From: Natroniella acetigena
GTDB lineage: Bacteria; Bacillota; Halanaerobiia; Halobacteroidales; Halobacteroidaceae
Direction of reading: 5' to 3'
Length of the DNA: 37,738 nucleotides
Assembly (NCBI RefSeq): GCF_023227745.1
Contig: NZ_JALKBX010000022.1
Location: 1-37,738, forward strand
This document shows positions 24,939-35,000 of the stretch, one piece after another. The stretch's first letter is position 1, and each line of letters starts with the position of its first letter. A program made the position numbers and the translations under genes. Below the pieces are notes generated by a model. The model made no database searches. It saw nothing but the letters and a program-made list of their open reading frames with translations, and was not told the origin of the DNA.

Positions 24939-24956
24939 TTCTAAAAACGTTTTCTA
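24939..24956. promoter_or_regulatory. Third LacI-type half-palindrome (possible auxiliary operator)
   Basis: TTCTAAAAACGTTTTCTA contains AAAACGTTTT (24944-24953), the same core as the main operators. It is about 212 bp upstream of the operator at 24736, a distance compatible with repressor-mediated looping. A plus-strand TATAAT lies at 24966-24971, so it may also be left over from a lost divergent promoter. Confidence 0.5.
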
Positions 24957-24971
24957 TTTGATTTGTATAAT

Positions 24972-25113
24972 GTTAAAACTTTTAAATTCATCAAATATTT
25001 TTATGTTTTTTAAAGAATATGTTTAAAATAATTAGATAGGTTATAATTAATTATACAATTTTTCCTCGGACATGACATAATAAAACAATATAAATTAAAT
25101 CGGGGGAAATATT
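24972..25113. other. AT-rich gap before the IS3 relic
   Basis: No gene is seen. A GGGGGAAA ribosome site at 25101-25108 precedes the relic ATG at 25114. No clear IS terminal inverted repeat could be matched between this side and the region after 25416. Confidence 0.35.
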
Positions 25114-25416
25114 ATGTCCAAACGTTATAATGATGAATTTAAAAATAAATTAATAGATCAAATTTTAAACACCTTCGCTATTGAACGATTTTTAAGTGAA
25201 AAAGTTTGTCCTTATGATAATGCAGTAGCAGAAGCAGCTTTTAAAGTAGTTAAAACTGAGTTTGCATTTAATAAAAAATTTAATAGCTTTGAAGAATTGG
25301 AATATGGGTTCTTTGATTATGTCAACTTGTATAATAACCACAGGATTCATGGTTCACTTGATTATCTTACACCTGTTGAATATAGGAATTTAATGTTCGA
25401 GAAAAAATGGTCTTAA
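25114..25416 (+). pseudogene. Internally deleted IS3-family (IS150-like) transposase
   Basis: One open frame of 100 codons fuses the first residues of an IS3 OrfA (MSKRYNDEFKNKLIDQIL) to the end of OrfB. The OrfB part has SEKVCPYDNAVAEAAFKVVK and FFDYVNLYNNHRIHGSLDYL then TPVEYRNL, with the last catalytic glutamate region (AVAEA) retained. The helix-turn-helix remainder of OrfA and most of the rve domain of OrfB are lacking, so it cannot transpose. The clean in-frame deletion leaves a short protein with an intact ribosome site, which might still be made. It sits at the border between catabolic island and BREX debris. Confidence 0.85.
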
Positions 25417-25450
25417 AAAGTGTTGACAATCCACTATTGGACTAAAAAGT

Positions 25451-25564
25451 GAGCTAAAAAGATTTTTCAAATCTGGTATAGCACCTATAATCTTAGGCTT
25501 TATAGTATCTTTGAGTATTGTAATAGTCTCTATTATGATCCAGTTCTTAATTGGTCAAATATAA
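25451..25564 (+). pseudogene. C-terminal relic of a YeiH-type sulfate exporter family protein
   Basis: After the IS3 relic the plus strand reads ELKRFFKSGIAPIILGFIVS followed by LSIVIVSIMIQFLIGQI and TAA. A basic loop followed by one long hydrophobic helix and the QFLIGQI end are the pattern of the last segment of YeiH/UPF0324 transporters. Everything upstream is gone, replaced by the IS3 relic, which suggests truncation by that insertion. Family assignment from one helix is tentative. Confidence 0.5.
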
Positions 25565-25583
25565 TGAGATAAATTTAAAAAAC

Positions 25584-25606
25584 ACTTGATTTATCAGAAA
25601 CAATGC
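25584..25606 (+). repeat. 23-bp sequence shared with the pglZ scrap region
   Basis: ACTTGATTTATCAGAAACAATGC here matches the minus strand of 3591-3613 with one difference. At the other site it overlaps the first codons of the pglZ relic. It may mark a recombination junction or the end of a lost mobile element. Confidence 0.5.
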
Positions 25607-25620
25607 CCCCTTTATAAAAA

Positions 25621-25663
25621 CTATAAGATTAAAGTACCCCTGAGGGGTACTTTAATCTTATAG
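25621..25663 (-). terminator. 20-bp hairpin downstream of the BREX operon
   Basis: A perfect 20-bp stem with a three-base loop (25621-25640 with 25644-25663). On the minus strand TTTTTATAAA follows, so it ends transcripts coming from pglZ. It is the first strong terminator after the BREX operon. Confidence 0.8.
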
Positions 25664-25757
25664 TATCATTCTGAAATTTTATTAATTTTTGCTAGATATA
25701 GTTAATTGTTCTTGTTATAAAAGCTCTTATCGATCTTATTTAAAACAGCTATTGATT

Positions 25758-25859
25758 CTACTTGTTGATAGATATATTGGTATTAAGAATTTCCTTTAAG
25801 ATACAGAATTGAAAGAGGCTATAATCCTGAGCTTCATCCATTACAACATTATTTACCTT
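25758..25859 (-). pseudogene. UvrD/HelD-type helicase scrap
   Basis: The minus strand reads KVNNVVMDEAQDYSLFQFCI followed by LKEILNTNISINK and TAG at 25758. VVMDEAQDYS is the Walker B/motif II of the UvrD-like superfamily 1, and the FQF.LKEIL continuation is typical of HelD and helicase IV proteins. Only 33 codons remain. It occupies the position directly after pglZ where a brxL gene would be expected in a type 1 BREX operon. Confidence 0.65.
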
Positions 25860-25881
25860 TTATAGATTAATCTATTTTTCT

Positions 25882-28419
25882 CTACAACAAATCAATTTCA
25901 AATTTAATCTCTTCATAAACTTCTTCAGTCTCTTCATCTATTATGACCAAGTAATAATCTTTATCCCGTCTATAATCTCTATTTCTTAAAGTAAACTTTT
26001 CCTTAAAAGTTCTCTCTTCTGGTTTATCTGAAGTACTATCTGCTATAATAATATTCTCATTAGATATCTTAGCCCCTGATTCATCTTCAAAGTATAGATA
26101 CAATCTTCTAGCTACTCTCTTTTCTACTATCTTTTCAGCCTGGAAAAACTCAAGAAAGAAGACGTTATTAGTAATTTTACGAGTAATACTTGTTAATTTA
26201 ACTTCAACCTTATCTACCTCATTTTCACTATTTTCACTTCTATCATTTCTAAACTTAATTACTGGAATGACAACCTCTTGTAATGAAGCCCCTCCATGAA
26301 CATAATTCTGTCCAGCTCCTTGCTTCTTAAAGCGATTAACACCTCTAGGTACTATCGCATTTAAGCTATTATCTTCTCCAAAGATATAATCTAAATTAAT
26401 ACTCAAAGTTCCTTCTAAATCAACCTCTTCTCCACTAAGAAGCACTCTCCTTTTTGATGCAAAGATATTATCCTTGACTCTAGCAGTCTTATCACTTGCT
26501 TCTAAATCACTTCTGCGATAAATAAATCCATGATCCGCAGTAATATAAATATGGACTGCACTCAGAGCATATTTAAAAGTTCTAACTAACTCATCTAACT
26601 GTTTAAAAGTCCTCTCTACTGCTCTAAAGGTCTCCTGTTCAGTAGCTGGGTTATCACCTTTAGCATCAATCTCATTATGATAAATATAGACTAGTTTAGT
26701 CCCTTTAACCTCTTCACGAAGTTCACTTCTGCTCATATCAACTATATCTTGATATCTTAAAGCAATAGATTCGGCTACATTATTAGCTAAAATCTTCTTT
26801 CTATTCTCTAAACCTTTAGAGCTGATTCCATCTACGAATATATCACCATTATCTTTAATAGTAATTTCTTTATTAGGCAATAGACTGACCATACCTAACT
26901 TAGTAGTAGAAGGAAGACTACCCTGCATAGCAAATAAATCAGTACTTCCCTTTAATTGATTATTAATCTGTGCTCTAAACTCTGCTGCTGCTTCATATCG
27001 TAACGCATCAGAAATAATTACAAAGACTCGCTCTCCTTTATCTTGGACAGTTTCTGCTATAAACTCTTGATAAAAGTCCTGCTGTTGACTAACACCTGAA
27101 AGTTCCCATGAATCACTAATCTCTTCTATACTATTAGACCACTTAATAGATAACTCGTGCAAATACCAATTAGTATATAAATTCTCAACTTCAGTCCTTA
27201 ACTCTTTTAATAACTCTTTATCATTAGCTTTATCATAAGCAAAATAGAACTTACGATAAGCCTTATCGAATTGATGATACTCTTCAACATATTTATTAAA
27301 AAATTTATCTGCTTTTTCTTGAGTAATCAACTTATTCTTTTCTTTAGCTAGCTTAAATAATTCAACTGCCCAATAAAGAGCTTCATAGATCTCTTTAAAC
27401 TCCTGATACCAGTGCTTAGTTCTTCGTAGTGAGATAATTTTTTGATAACGAGTAAAATCTTCAACACCACTTAATAGATTATCGGCAATTTGATTAATAA
27501 TTGCTCTATCAAAACCTTTGAGAGTTTCACACTCTAAATAATACTCTAACTCCCAATCACCAAGGTAGCCTGTTAAATTGAGCCTTCTCTCAATCTCAAT
27601 AGCTATTTCATCATAATCTTGGCTATCTTTTGTATGATTCATCCATTGATCTAAAAAGACTATACAATTATTCTCCTTAAAAGATAGGTAAGATTGCCAC
27701 TTCTGAGGTAAAGAAGTTGCTAAATTATGTTCTAAATTACTTACAATAAATAAAATCATCAACTCTTCTAAATCTCTATCCTCGCTAATATATCCATACT
27801 TATCAGCGATTAACTCCCAAAACTTATCCTGATCACCAAACTTATTAATCCGCTCTAAATACTTATTATCATTATTAAATAAAGAATCCATCAATATCTT
27901 TCGGATAGCCTTCTCTAAACTCGGGGCTCTCAATCCAGCTAAGGCAGAAACAATTGCCATATCTAACTTTCTTTCATCATAATCTTCAATATTATAACGC
28001 TGTAATCTATTATATCTCCGCTGATTATTAAAGAACTTCTTATACCTTTTAAAGACTGGTCGTAAGGAACGATCCTCTACTCCAAAATCTTTCATAATAA
28101 TTGTTATCTTATCTGCTATAAAATCTTCTCCATACTCTACTATATCTAATAACCAATTCTCTTGGGGAACAGGTCTAGAGTTACTAGAATAGATTAAATA
28201 ATTAGAATCTCTATCTTCCACTTCTAATTGATATTTAGTAGCAAAATTATTATCACCTGTCAACTTCCAAAGCTTAGCATTAGGCAATTCTAAGCGATCT
28301 ATTTCTTCACTAAAATCACCCTCTGTATCATACCAAAAGATTATCTGACGCTGTTGGCCCTGAGATAAAGATTGATTAAACCTTTCTACTAATACTTCTC
28401 TAACTTGCTCTAAATTCAT
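25882..28419 (-). CDS. pglZ: BREX-1 system phosphatase PglZ (type A)
   Basis: An alkaline-phosphatase-superfamily protein of the BREX phage-exclusion system, 845 residues from the ATG at 28419 (MNLEQVREVLVERF). A GTG at 28431 touches the GGAG ribosome site and is unlikely. N-terminal part: FWYDTEGDFSEEIDRLEL near residue 33, typical of PglZ. The PglZ domain has VFVIISDALRYEAAAEFR (about 469-486, metal aspartate), VYIYHNEIDAKGD (about 581-593) and YITADHGFIYRR (about 629-640), the conserved DHG metal site; numbering counts from the GTG. The region from about residue 740 is the C-terminal beta-rich part. It is the last intact gene of the operon, 65 bp after pglX. Known BREX work shows that PglZ is needed for both host methylation and phage exclusion, in complex with PglX and others. 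A C-terminal relic of another copy is at 3507-3611. Confidence 0.95.
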   Translation of the reverse strand: MNLEQVREVLVERFNQSLSQGQQRQIIFWYDTEGDFSEEIDRLELPNAKLWKLTGDNNFATKYQLEVEDRDSNYLIYSSNSRPVPQENWLLDIVEYGEDFIADKITIIMKDFGVEDRSLRPVFKRYKKFFNNQRRYNRLQRYNIEDYDERKLDMAIVSALAGLRAPSLEKAIRKILMDSLFNNDNKYLERINKFGDQDKFWELIADKYGYISEDRDLEELMILFIVSNLEHNLATSLPQKWQSYLSFKENNCIVFLDQWMNHTKDSQDYDEIAIEIERRLNLTGYLGDWELEYYLECETLKGFDRAIINQIADNLLSGVEDFTRYQKIISLRRTKHWYQEFKEIYEALYWAVELFKLAKEKNKLITQEKADKFFNKYVEEYHQFDKAYRKFYFAYDKANDKELLKELRTEVENLYTNWYLHELSIKWSNSIEEISDSWELSGVSQQQDFYQEFIAETVQDKGERVFVIISDALRYEAAAEFRAQINNQLKGSTDLFAMQGSLPSTTKLGMVSLLPNKEITIKDNGDIFVDGISSKGLENRKKILANNVAESIALRYQDIVDMSRSELREEVKGTKLVYIYHNEIDAKGDNPATEQETFRAVERTFKQLDELVRTFKYALSAVHIYITADHGFIYRRSDLEASDKTARVKDNIFASKRRVLLSGEEVDLEGTLSINLDYIFGEDNSLNAIVPRGVNRFKKQGAGQNYVHGGASLQEVVIPVIKFRNDRSENSENEVDKVEVKLTSITRKITNNVFFLEFFQAEKIVEKRVARRLYLYFEDESGAKISNENIIIADSTSDKPEERTFKEKFTLRNRDYRRDKDYYLVIIDEETEEVYEEIKFEIDLL

Positions 28420-28484
28420 AATAAAAATCACTCCACTATTTAATATTATCTTAAAGAAGGCATGGTTACCATGCCTTCTTAGAA

Positions 28485-31400
28485 TTACATATTAGCTAAC
28501 ACATCTTCAAACTTAGGATAATTCTCTTTAACTCCATCATCTAAATCTATCTCTATCTGCTGATTGGCCACATGGTTCAGCTTTTCATCATACTCAACCA
28601 ATTCAGCTAAATCCTTCTCTATCTTATTTAATTTTTTCTTAGCTTTTCTCTTTTCTGTACTCGACATATCAGATCCAATAACTCTGTCTAACCTCTGCTT
28701 TTGAGCTTCTAGCTTCTTTTGTAATTCATGTAGATAATCAATTCTAATTTTAGAGACCGTTCCAGGATCATAACGGTGCAGATAGATTAAAGCATTAAAA
28801 GCTTTACCCCAGCTATCTGACTGGAATAGCCAATAAATTGGTCGTTTATTATATCGCTGTGTATGATCTTTATAAAATCTAGACTTCGTCAAAAAGTACT
28901 TTCTAATTCTATCGCGTGCATTACTACTTCGGCCAGGTAGAGCATCTGCAATAAACTTTAAGTTTTCTTCTAGATTCTCTTCGCCAAAGGTTACTTTTAA
29001 AAACTCAATAAAGCGAACAACTATATCATCTTCAAAGTATTCATCTTTGCAAATCGGGATAATCCCTGCCTCGTTAGGTTTAAAGAGTTGATATTTACTC
29101 TCATCAAACTCACCGCCAGCATAGACCAGTCCTTCTTGATCTAAGGAATAACGCCCCATCATACAACCGACTGCATAAGAGATAAAGGATTTAATATCTC
29201 TTTCCGTATCTGCTTTTCTGACTGTAACATCTTTTCGATCCACCTCAGGAGTTAGTTCATCCTCTAAACCATAAATCTCAATGAAGATTTGATTTAACTT
29301 CTCTTCGTTCTCTTTGAGTTGATAAAATCTTTTTTCAGCTACTTTGTTCCAATTGTTGAATGATTTTTGAATAATTGTTGAATTTTCCTTGTATTCTAGT
29401 AGTAAGTGGCGTTTAAAGTCCCAAGAAGTTTCAAAGGAGTCCCAGTCTTTTTTTGCAATTTCTATATTTTGTCCAACCAACTGATTTATTCTTTCTAATT
29501 GTTCACTTGAGTAATTTGAAATAACAGGAATGTTTGCAATAACTCCCACACTAAAATTCAAAGTAGGATTTAATATTTTTAAAATTTCGTCTACTAATTT
29601 AGTATTTAATAAACCTGCATAAAACAAGTAATCATTATCTTTGCAAAATAGAGAGTGTGACCCTACATCAAACAACATACCTTCTGGGAAACACCTTGCT
29701 GCAAAATTAGAAGAACTAATTAGTGACCAAGTAATACCTTTATTAAAATAATAATCTTCATTCCTAATAACTGATTTATTAAATTTTTTTATTTCTTTCC
29801 CCTCGTTTTCCCAATTAATTAAATAATCATTATTACCATACCATCTTCTAAATGTTCCGCCTTTATTATAAGGAAACCATTTCAAATCACTTTCTTTAGC
29901 CATCTTTTTATTCATAACAAAAGCTATATCTCCAAATTCAACTTCAGTCCATAACCGCAAAAATTTATTATTATTAGAAGTTGATAAACCTTGTTTTAAA
30001 TCAGCTAGTTCCCCCAAAGAATCACCTTTCTCAAAAACACTAATTAAGTTATCACTTATCCAATATGCTATTGGCGATCCAGGAATCTTAGAGGATTTTT
30101 CTGAATTGAAAATATAATGATTAACTTTAGTTAGATATTTTTCTTTCTTCTCAATGGAACTATTATAATCTACCAATCTAAAATAACTACCATTATACTT
30201 TTTAATCAAGCAATTCTTAACAATAAAAGAAGTAGCTTGAACAACTTCTCCTCCAATTTCTTTAAAAGCTTTTGAACCTAAATGAACCATTGAATTAATT
30301 GTAGTTTCATTAATAATTTTATCCCTTAAAATCTCATAGCTAGATAAAAACATCCATGAATGCATAGTTATCATACCAATATAGCCATTATTCTCATTAT
30401 AAGCAATACATCTTTCCATAAATACAGCAAATAAATCTCTTTTACTACTTTTAAAATTATTCCTTACATATTTCTTCAACTTAGAATTCATATTTCTACT
30501 ACCCATATAAGGTGGATTAGTAACTACAATGTCATACTGTTGACTCATTATCTTAGCTTGTTTAATTAACTTCTGTAACCTATCTTCAATCTTTGTATAA
30601 GATAATCCTAACTTATCCTTTAATATCTCCATCTCTTCTTGGATAGCCTCTTCATCAATTGGCTCAATATCTAAAATAGAACCATAATCTTTAGCATCTT
30701 CAAAAACATCTATCAAATAAGCAATATTCTCTGCTCCACTCTCTTTAATCATCTTTTTCTCAAACTCACCTATACTATTACTCTCTTGAATTGCACAAAT
30801 ATTTAACTGGATTGGATTTCTAAAGATTCTTCTATTCTTCTCTCTTGCTTTCATCATCACTGCAAAATAAGCTAATTGACCTGCTCGATCATCTATATCT
30901 AAACCATATAAGTTATTCTCAAGAATTAATTTTGGAATCTCACTCTTCATATAACCTACTGATTGATAAATCTCGTACAACACATCAAAGGCATAAACTA
31001 AGATATGACCACTACCACAAGCAGGATCTAATACCTTAATCTCTTCTGGTCTAATATCTCTATCCCTAATCTCTTCTAATTCTTCCTCAACCTCTGGCTC
31101 CTGCTCCACTTCTTCTAAGTAATATTCCCAACTTTCCTCTAAGTCCTGATTCGGATTTGATTCTAACCATAGTTTTCCTAAAGAGTTCTCTACCATATAC
31201 TTAACAATCCATTTAGGCGTAAATAACTGAGTAGCTGCTGGTATTTCTTCTTTACTGATCTTCTTCTTACTAGCAAAGACCTCATCCTTCTTCTCTGAAA
31301 TATAAAATTGGTACAACCACCCAATAATCTCTACTCCTTCTAACCAATCATCTTCCTCTATCTCTGTTACTAAGTCTTTAATTATTGAACCTTCAGTTAA

Positions 31401-31946
31401 TAAGTTGTCAGGTAATAATATCTCTGTATAATCATTTATCTTTTGAAAGATAAAAGGCATAATCTCGTGTAATGAATTACACTGTTGAATCAAGAGATAC
31501 TTATATAAACCTTTGCGATTCCCCTCATCTTGATATTGATAGACCTTCTCTCGATCAATATTTAAGGGAAGATTCAAAACTTCTTGAAGAATATCTGGAT
31601 CAGCTTCAGATCCATCAACTGATGACAAGACTCTAACACCCGTAGGTAGATACTCATTAACTTCCATATATCTTAAAGCTACTAAACGATTAAACCACGT
31701 ATAAGCTACCTCTTCCATCACCTGTTCGTAATCCTTCTCTTCTATCTCCTTAATCAACTCTTCTCGCTGCTGTTTCTCCTCTTGATTAAGATAAATCTCA
31801 TTAATCCTAATCGAATCACTACTCTCTATCTCAGGTTCAACTATTTTATCCTCTTCAATTCCTATCTTAAAAGCCTGCTGCTTAACCTGACTGAACAACT
31901 TCTTTCTTGCTTCAACCGCAAAATTCTTAATTCCAGTCTTGTCCAT
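28485..31946 (-). CDS. pglX: BREX-1 adenine-specific DNA methyltransferase PglX
   Basis: A 1153-residue N6-adenine methyltransferase marking host DNA at a short asymmetric site so that BREX spares it. SAM-binding motif I is DPACGSG (residues 307-313); catalytic motif IV is NPPY (477-480) in DIVVTNPPYMGSRN. TPKWIVKYMVENSLG near 243 is the usual lead-in of type IIG/PglX enzymes. The middle (about 600-850) is target-recognition sequence, the most diverged part and likely the specificity determinant. The C-terminus is a long charged helical region (LHELQKKLEAQKQRLDRVIG, KKKLNKIEKDLAELVEYDEK) predicted as coiled coil. The gene is full length with no phase-variation repeats that I can see. Its leader contains a family B repeat. 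Confidence 0.95.
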   Translation of the reverse strand: MDKTGIKNFAVEARKKLFSQVKQQAFKIGIEEDKIVEPEIESSDSIRINEIYLNQEEKQQREELIKEIEEKDYEQVMEEVAYTWFNRLVALRYMEVNEYLPTGVRVLSSVDGSEADPDILQEVLNLPLNIDREKVYQYQDEGNRKGLYKYLLIQQCNSLHEIMPFIFQKINDYTEILLPDNLLTEGSIIKDLVTEIEEDDWLEGVEIIGWLYQFYISEKKDEVFASKKKISKEEIPAATQLFTPKWIVKYMVENSLGKLWLESNPNQDLEESWEYYLEEVEQEPEVEEELEEIRDRDIRPEEIKVLDPACGSGHILVYAFDVLYEIYQSVGYMKSEIPKLILENNLYGLDIDDRAGQLAYFAVMMKAREKNRRIFRNPIQLNICAIQESNSIGEFEKKMIKESGAENIAYLIDVFEDAKDYGSILDIEPIDEEAIQEEMEILKDKLGLSYTKIEDRLQKLIKQAKIMSQQYDIVVTNPPYMGSRNMNSKLKKYVRNNFKSSKRDLFAVFMERCIAYNENNGYIGMITMHSWMFLSSYEILRDKIINETTINSMVHLGSKAFKEIGGEVVQATSFIVKNCLIKKYNGSYFRLVDYNSSIEKKEKYLTKVNHYIFNSEKSSKIPGSPIAYWISDNLISVFEKGDSLGELADLKQGLSTSNNNKFLRLWTEVEFGDIAFVMNKKMAKESDLKWFPYNKGGTFRRWYGNNDYLINWENEGKEIKKFNKSVIRNEDYYFNKGITWSLISSSNFAARCFPEGMLFDVGSHSLFCKDNDYLFYAGLLNTKLVDEILKILNPTLNFSVGVIANIPVISNYSSEQLERINQLVGQNIEIAKKDWDSFETSWDFKRHLLLEYKENSTIIQKSFNNWNKVAEKRFYQLKENEEKLNQIFIEIYGLEDELTPEVDRKDVTVRKADTERDIKSFISYAVGCMMGRYSLDQEGLVYAGGEFDESKYQLFKPNEAGIIPICKDEYFEDDIVVRFIEFLKVTFGEENLEENLKFIADALPGRSSNARDRIRKYFLTKSRFYKDHTQRYNKRPIYWLFQSDSWGKAFNALIYLHRYDPGTVSKIRIDYLHELQKKLEAQKQRLDRVIGSDMSSTEKRKAKKKLNKIEKDLAELVEYDEKLNHVANQQIEIDLDDGVKENYPKFEDVLANM

Positions 31947-31961
31947 TTATTTATCCCCCTT

Positions 31962-32056
31962 TATCAATTCACGGTTCACAATTCACGATCATAAATTAAA
32001 CTCTTTAAGATCTTGAAACTTAATTGTACATTGTTAATTATCAATTATAAATTGCT
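31962..32056. repeat. Dispersed intergenic repeat, family B, copy 3
   Basis: About 95 bp between brxC stop and pglX start, with TTCACGGTTCACAATTCACG on the left and TTAATTATCAATTATAAATTGC on the right, around the hairpin-like TTAAGATCTTGAA. Closely similar in order and length to the element after brxB at 36046-36150. Confidence 0.55.
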
Positions 32057-35000
32057 CTATATAAGTCTGATCCGTTTATCTTCATCAATATGCTTTTGCA
32101 AATTCTCTCTAATATTATCTACTAATTGCTCCACATCCTCTTCAGATTCTAAAACATTGATACCTCGTGAAATATCCCTTAAATTAACGCTAACTGTTTC
32201 GCGTATCTTGTAATCTTTTTCTGGTTTTGCAACTTTATCTCTTTCTTCACCTTTGCTATCAACATCATCTACTGAAATAGTCTTTTCTTTTTCTTCTTGT
32301 TCTTTCCTTAATCTTTTTACTTCCCTATCTATTCTAGCAAAATAATTTTGCTCAAAACGTTCTGCTTTTGTCTTAATAGAAAAGATCTCAGTAAAGTTAT
32401 TAACCTCATCTAATTTATTTAATAGTTGATTGCAATCCTGCTTAACTTTATCCTCTAATTTATCTAGCAAATTATACTCTTCTAATTCTGCTATAACTCT
32501 CTTTTGAGATTCGTTAATCTTCTCTGCAATCGGTTCAGATTCTTTGGCTAATAACTCTAACAATCTATTATGAAATTTATCTCTTAAATCAGGAATCAAA
32601 TGAATTTTACCATAAGGTTCATCAGAAGTTAATATCTCTTTTAATTCTTCGATTAGTTCAGTAGCTTCTTGATCATTAATTGAATCTTTATCCTTCTGAT
32701 AAATTCTAAGTGTCCGCAATGCTGCGTCATAATGTTTCTTTTGAGTTTCAAAGAAGTTTTTAACCCTAGCTACTTCTTCTTCATAATCTAATAATTCATC
32801 CTCTTTTTCAGCTAATTCATTATAAAATTCAAATGCATCTTGAATGTCGCTAATATCTTTTAATAACCTGCTATAACCCTTCAATACGTTCTCTCCAGGA
32901 TAAACTTCACATTCATCTTTTGAAAAACCTTTGTAGTTATCAAGTAGAGCCTCTTTAATATAATTTTGCTCATTAAAGGCTAACCTTTGAAATTCATCCA
33001 TTAACCCATCTTCATCAGCGGGAAGATTTGAATTCCTAAATAGATCACGGGCCAACATCTTAGCTCCATTAATCAACCTTTGCTCTACCTGTCTTCTCTT
33101 ATTAACTATTAACTTCTCTTTATATCTAGCCTTAGTTAAATAATTGACCAGTCTTCTATGATTATCATCTATAATTTCACCATTATAGACTAATTTTATC
33201 TCTTGCTCTTTTAACAAATCAACTACTATCGCAGCTATATCAAGCTCTTTCCAACCTTGGGGGGTAGAATTGAATTTATCAACTAAATCTTTCATAGTTA
33301 CTTTACGGTTCCGAGCATTCTGATTTTCAATATATCTTCTAATTTCATCAATTGCTAACTGATTAGGACGTTCATTACTCAAATTAACTTTAATATTCTC
33401 TTCCTTTAACCTCTCAGCTAACTCGCTTTCGCTCTTAGTAAACTCTTCTATATAATTAAGCTTACTATAAATACTATTAATCAACATCTCAAAACTTCTA
33501 TTAATTCTTTCCACTGGATCATTAGATTTAATTTCAAGTTTTTCTCCGATTACATAAATTTCAGCTTGACCTAAATCTTCTTCTAACAATTTTTTTATTC
33601 TTTTTTGTCGTTCATGCACCTCTCTATTTCTCTTATTTAAAATATCTTGTACAACTTCATTTTTAGCTGTCCCGCTCTTCTTCTTTATGTAACTACTAAT
33701 CTTTAAAGCCATCTCTACTTCTTCTATTAACTCACTCTCTTTAGGGAGCTTAATTATAATCTTATTTTCAGTTCCAGATTTAAGCTTCAACTCTTCAGCA
33801 CTTGCATCGACATAGTTAGAATAAGGAGTTAAAATCTGTACTCCTATCTCCTCTTGTTGTCGACCTCTAGCTTGATCATCAATTAATTTATTAAAAGCAA
33901 AATTGTATTCACTTGAATAGCTATACTTCCTATCAGAATAAATGCTTTCAAAAGCAATTTCACTAATCTTTTTAACTACTCTACTAGGATCAATACTAGT
34001 ACTCTTAATCTCTCGATTAATATCCTGTTCTTCATTAGTTAAAAACATATATTCAGGGCCATTTTTTTGAATTAACGCTTCTCTAGATAACTTAGCTAAA
34101 GAATCTTCAATCTTCTCCTTTAAGGCTAATTTATCTTCATTAATATCGCTAATCATCAATGTCGTTATATTTTCGACATTAGCTGGTACTTCATCAATAT
34201 AACGAATCATAAATAAGACCTTTAATATTTCCACATCTTGTTCTTCTAACCTTGAGTTTTGTTCAGCTTTCTTAATAACTCTGCTTACCGTTGAGTCTAA
34301 AAAAGATTCAATCGAATTATAAAAGGTAGAAAAGGGAACTAATTTATTTAAATCATTCCCGGCATAAACTTGAGCAGACTCTTGAAAAGCACTCAACAAA
34401 GAACGTTCACCCTCTGATAAATGTTTACCTGTAGCTCCATGTAACCTTACCTCTTCAAATACCTTCTGTAATAGATCAAATTGATAAGGGATAAAAGGAT
34501 AAACTTGAGCAAAATCATCTGCCCCTTGATAACTCTTCATCTCCCCTGTATCACTTGAGAAGGTAATTAAATTCTTTAAAACAGCTTCTTGATCATTATA
34601 TAAAATCTTTAATGTCTCTTTAGCAGTATCAGCCTTTAGTAAAATCCGCTTCTTAATTACTTCATCTACATTAGCACTTGATAGACTCAATCGAGTATCA
34701 AATCTACCCTGAATTTTAGAAAAGTCACTCCCCTTAACCTCAGTAATAGAATCCATATCCTGCTGGGAAGTTACTAATACCCAAGCTTTACCTCCACAAT
34801 AAGTACCTAAATCTTCAACAACAGTCTGTAAGTTCAACATTAATTGTGTATCATCACCAATATACTGACCAATCTCATCTACTAAAAATATTAAATGATG
34901 ATCTCCACCTTGCTCTTCAATATACTCATTTATCTGCTGAGCAAATCTTTCTACACTCAAACTATAATTATCTTCTGCACTATCATACCATTTTCTGGCT

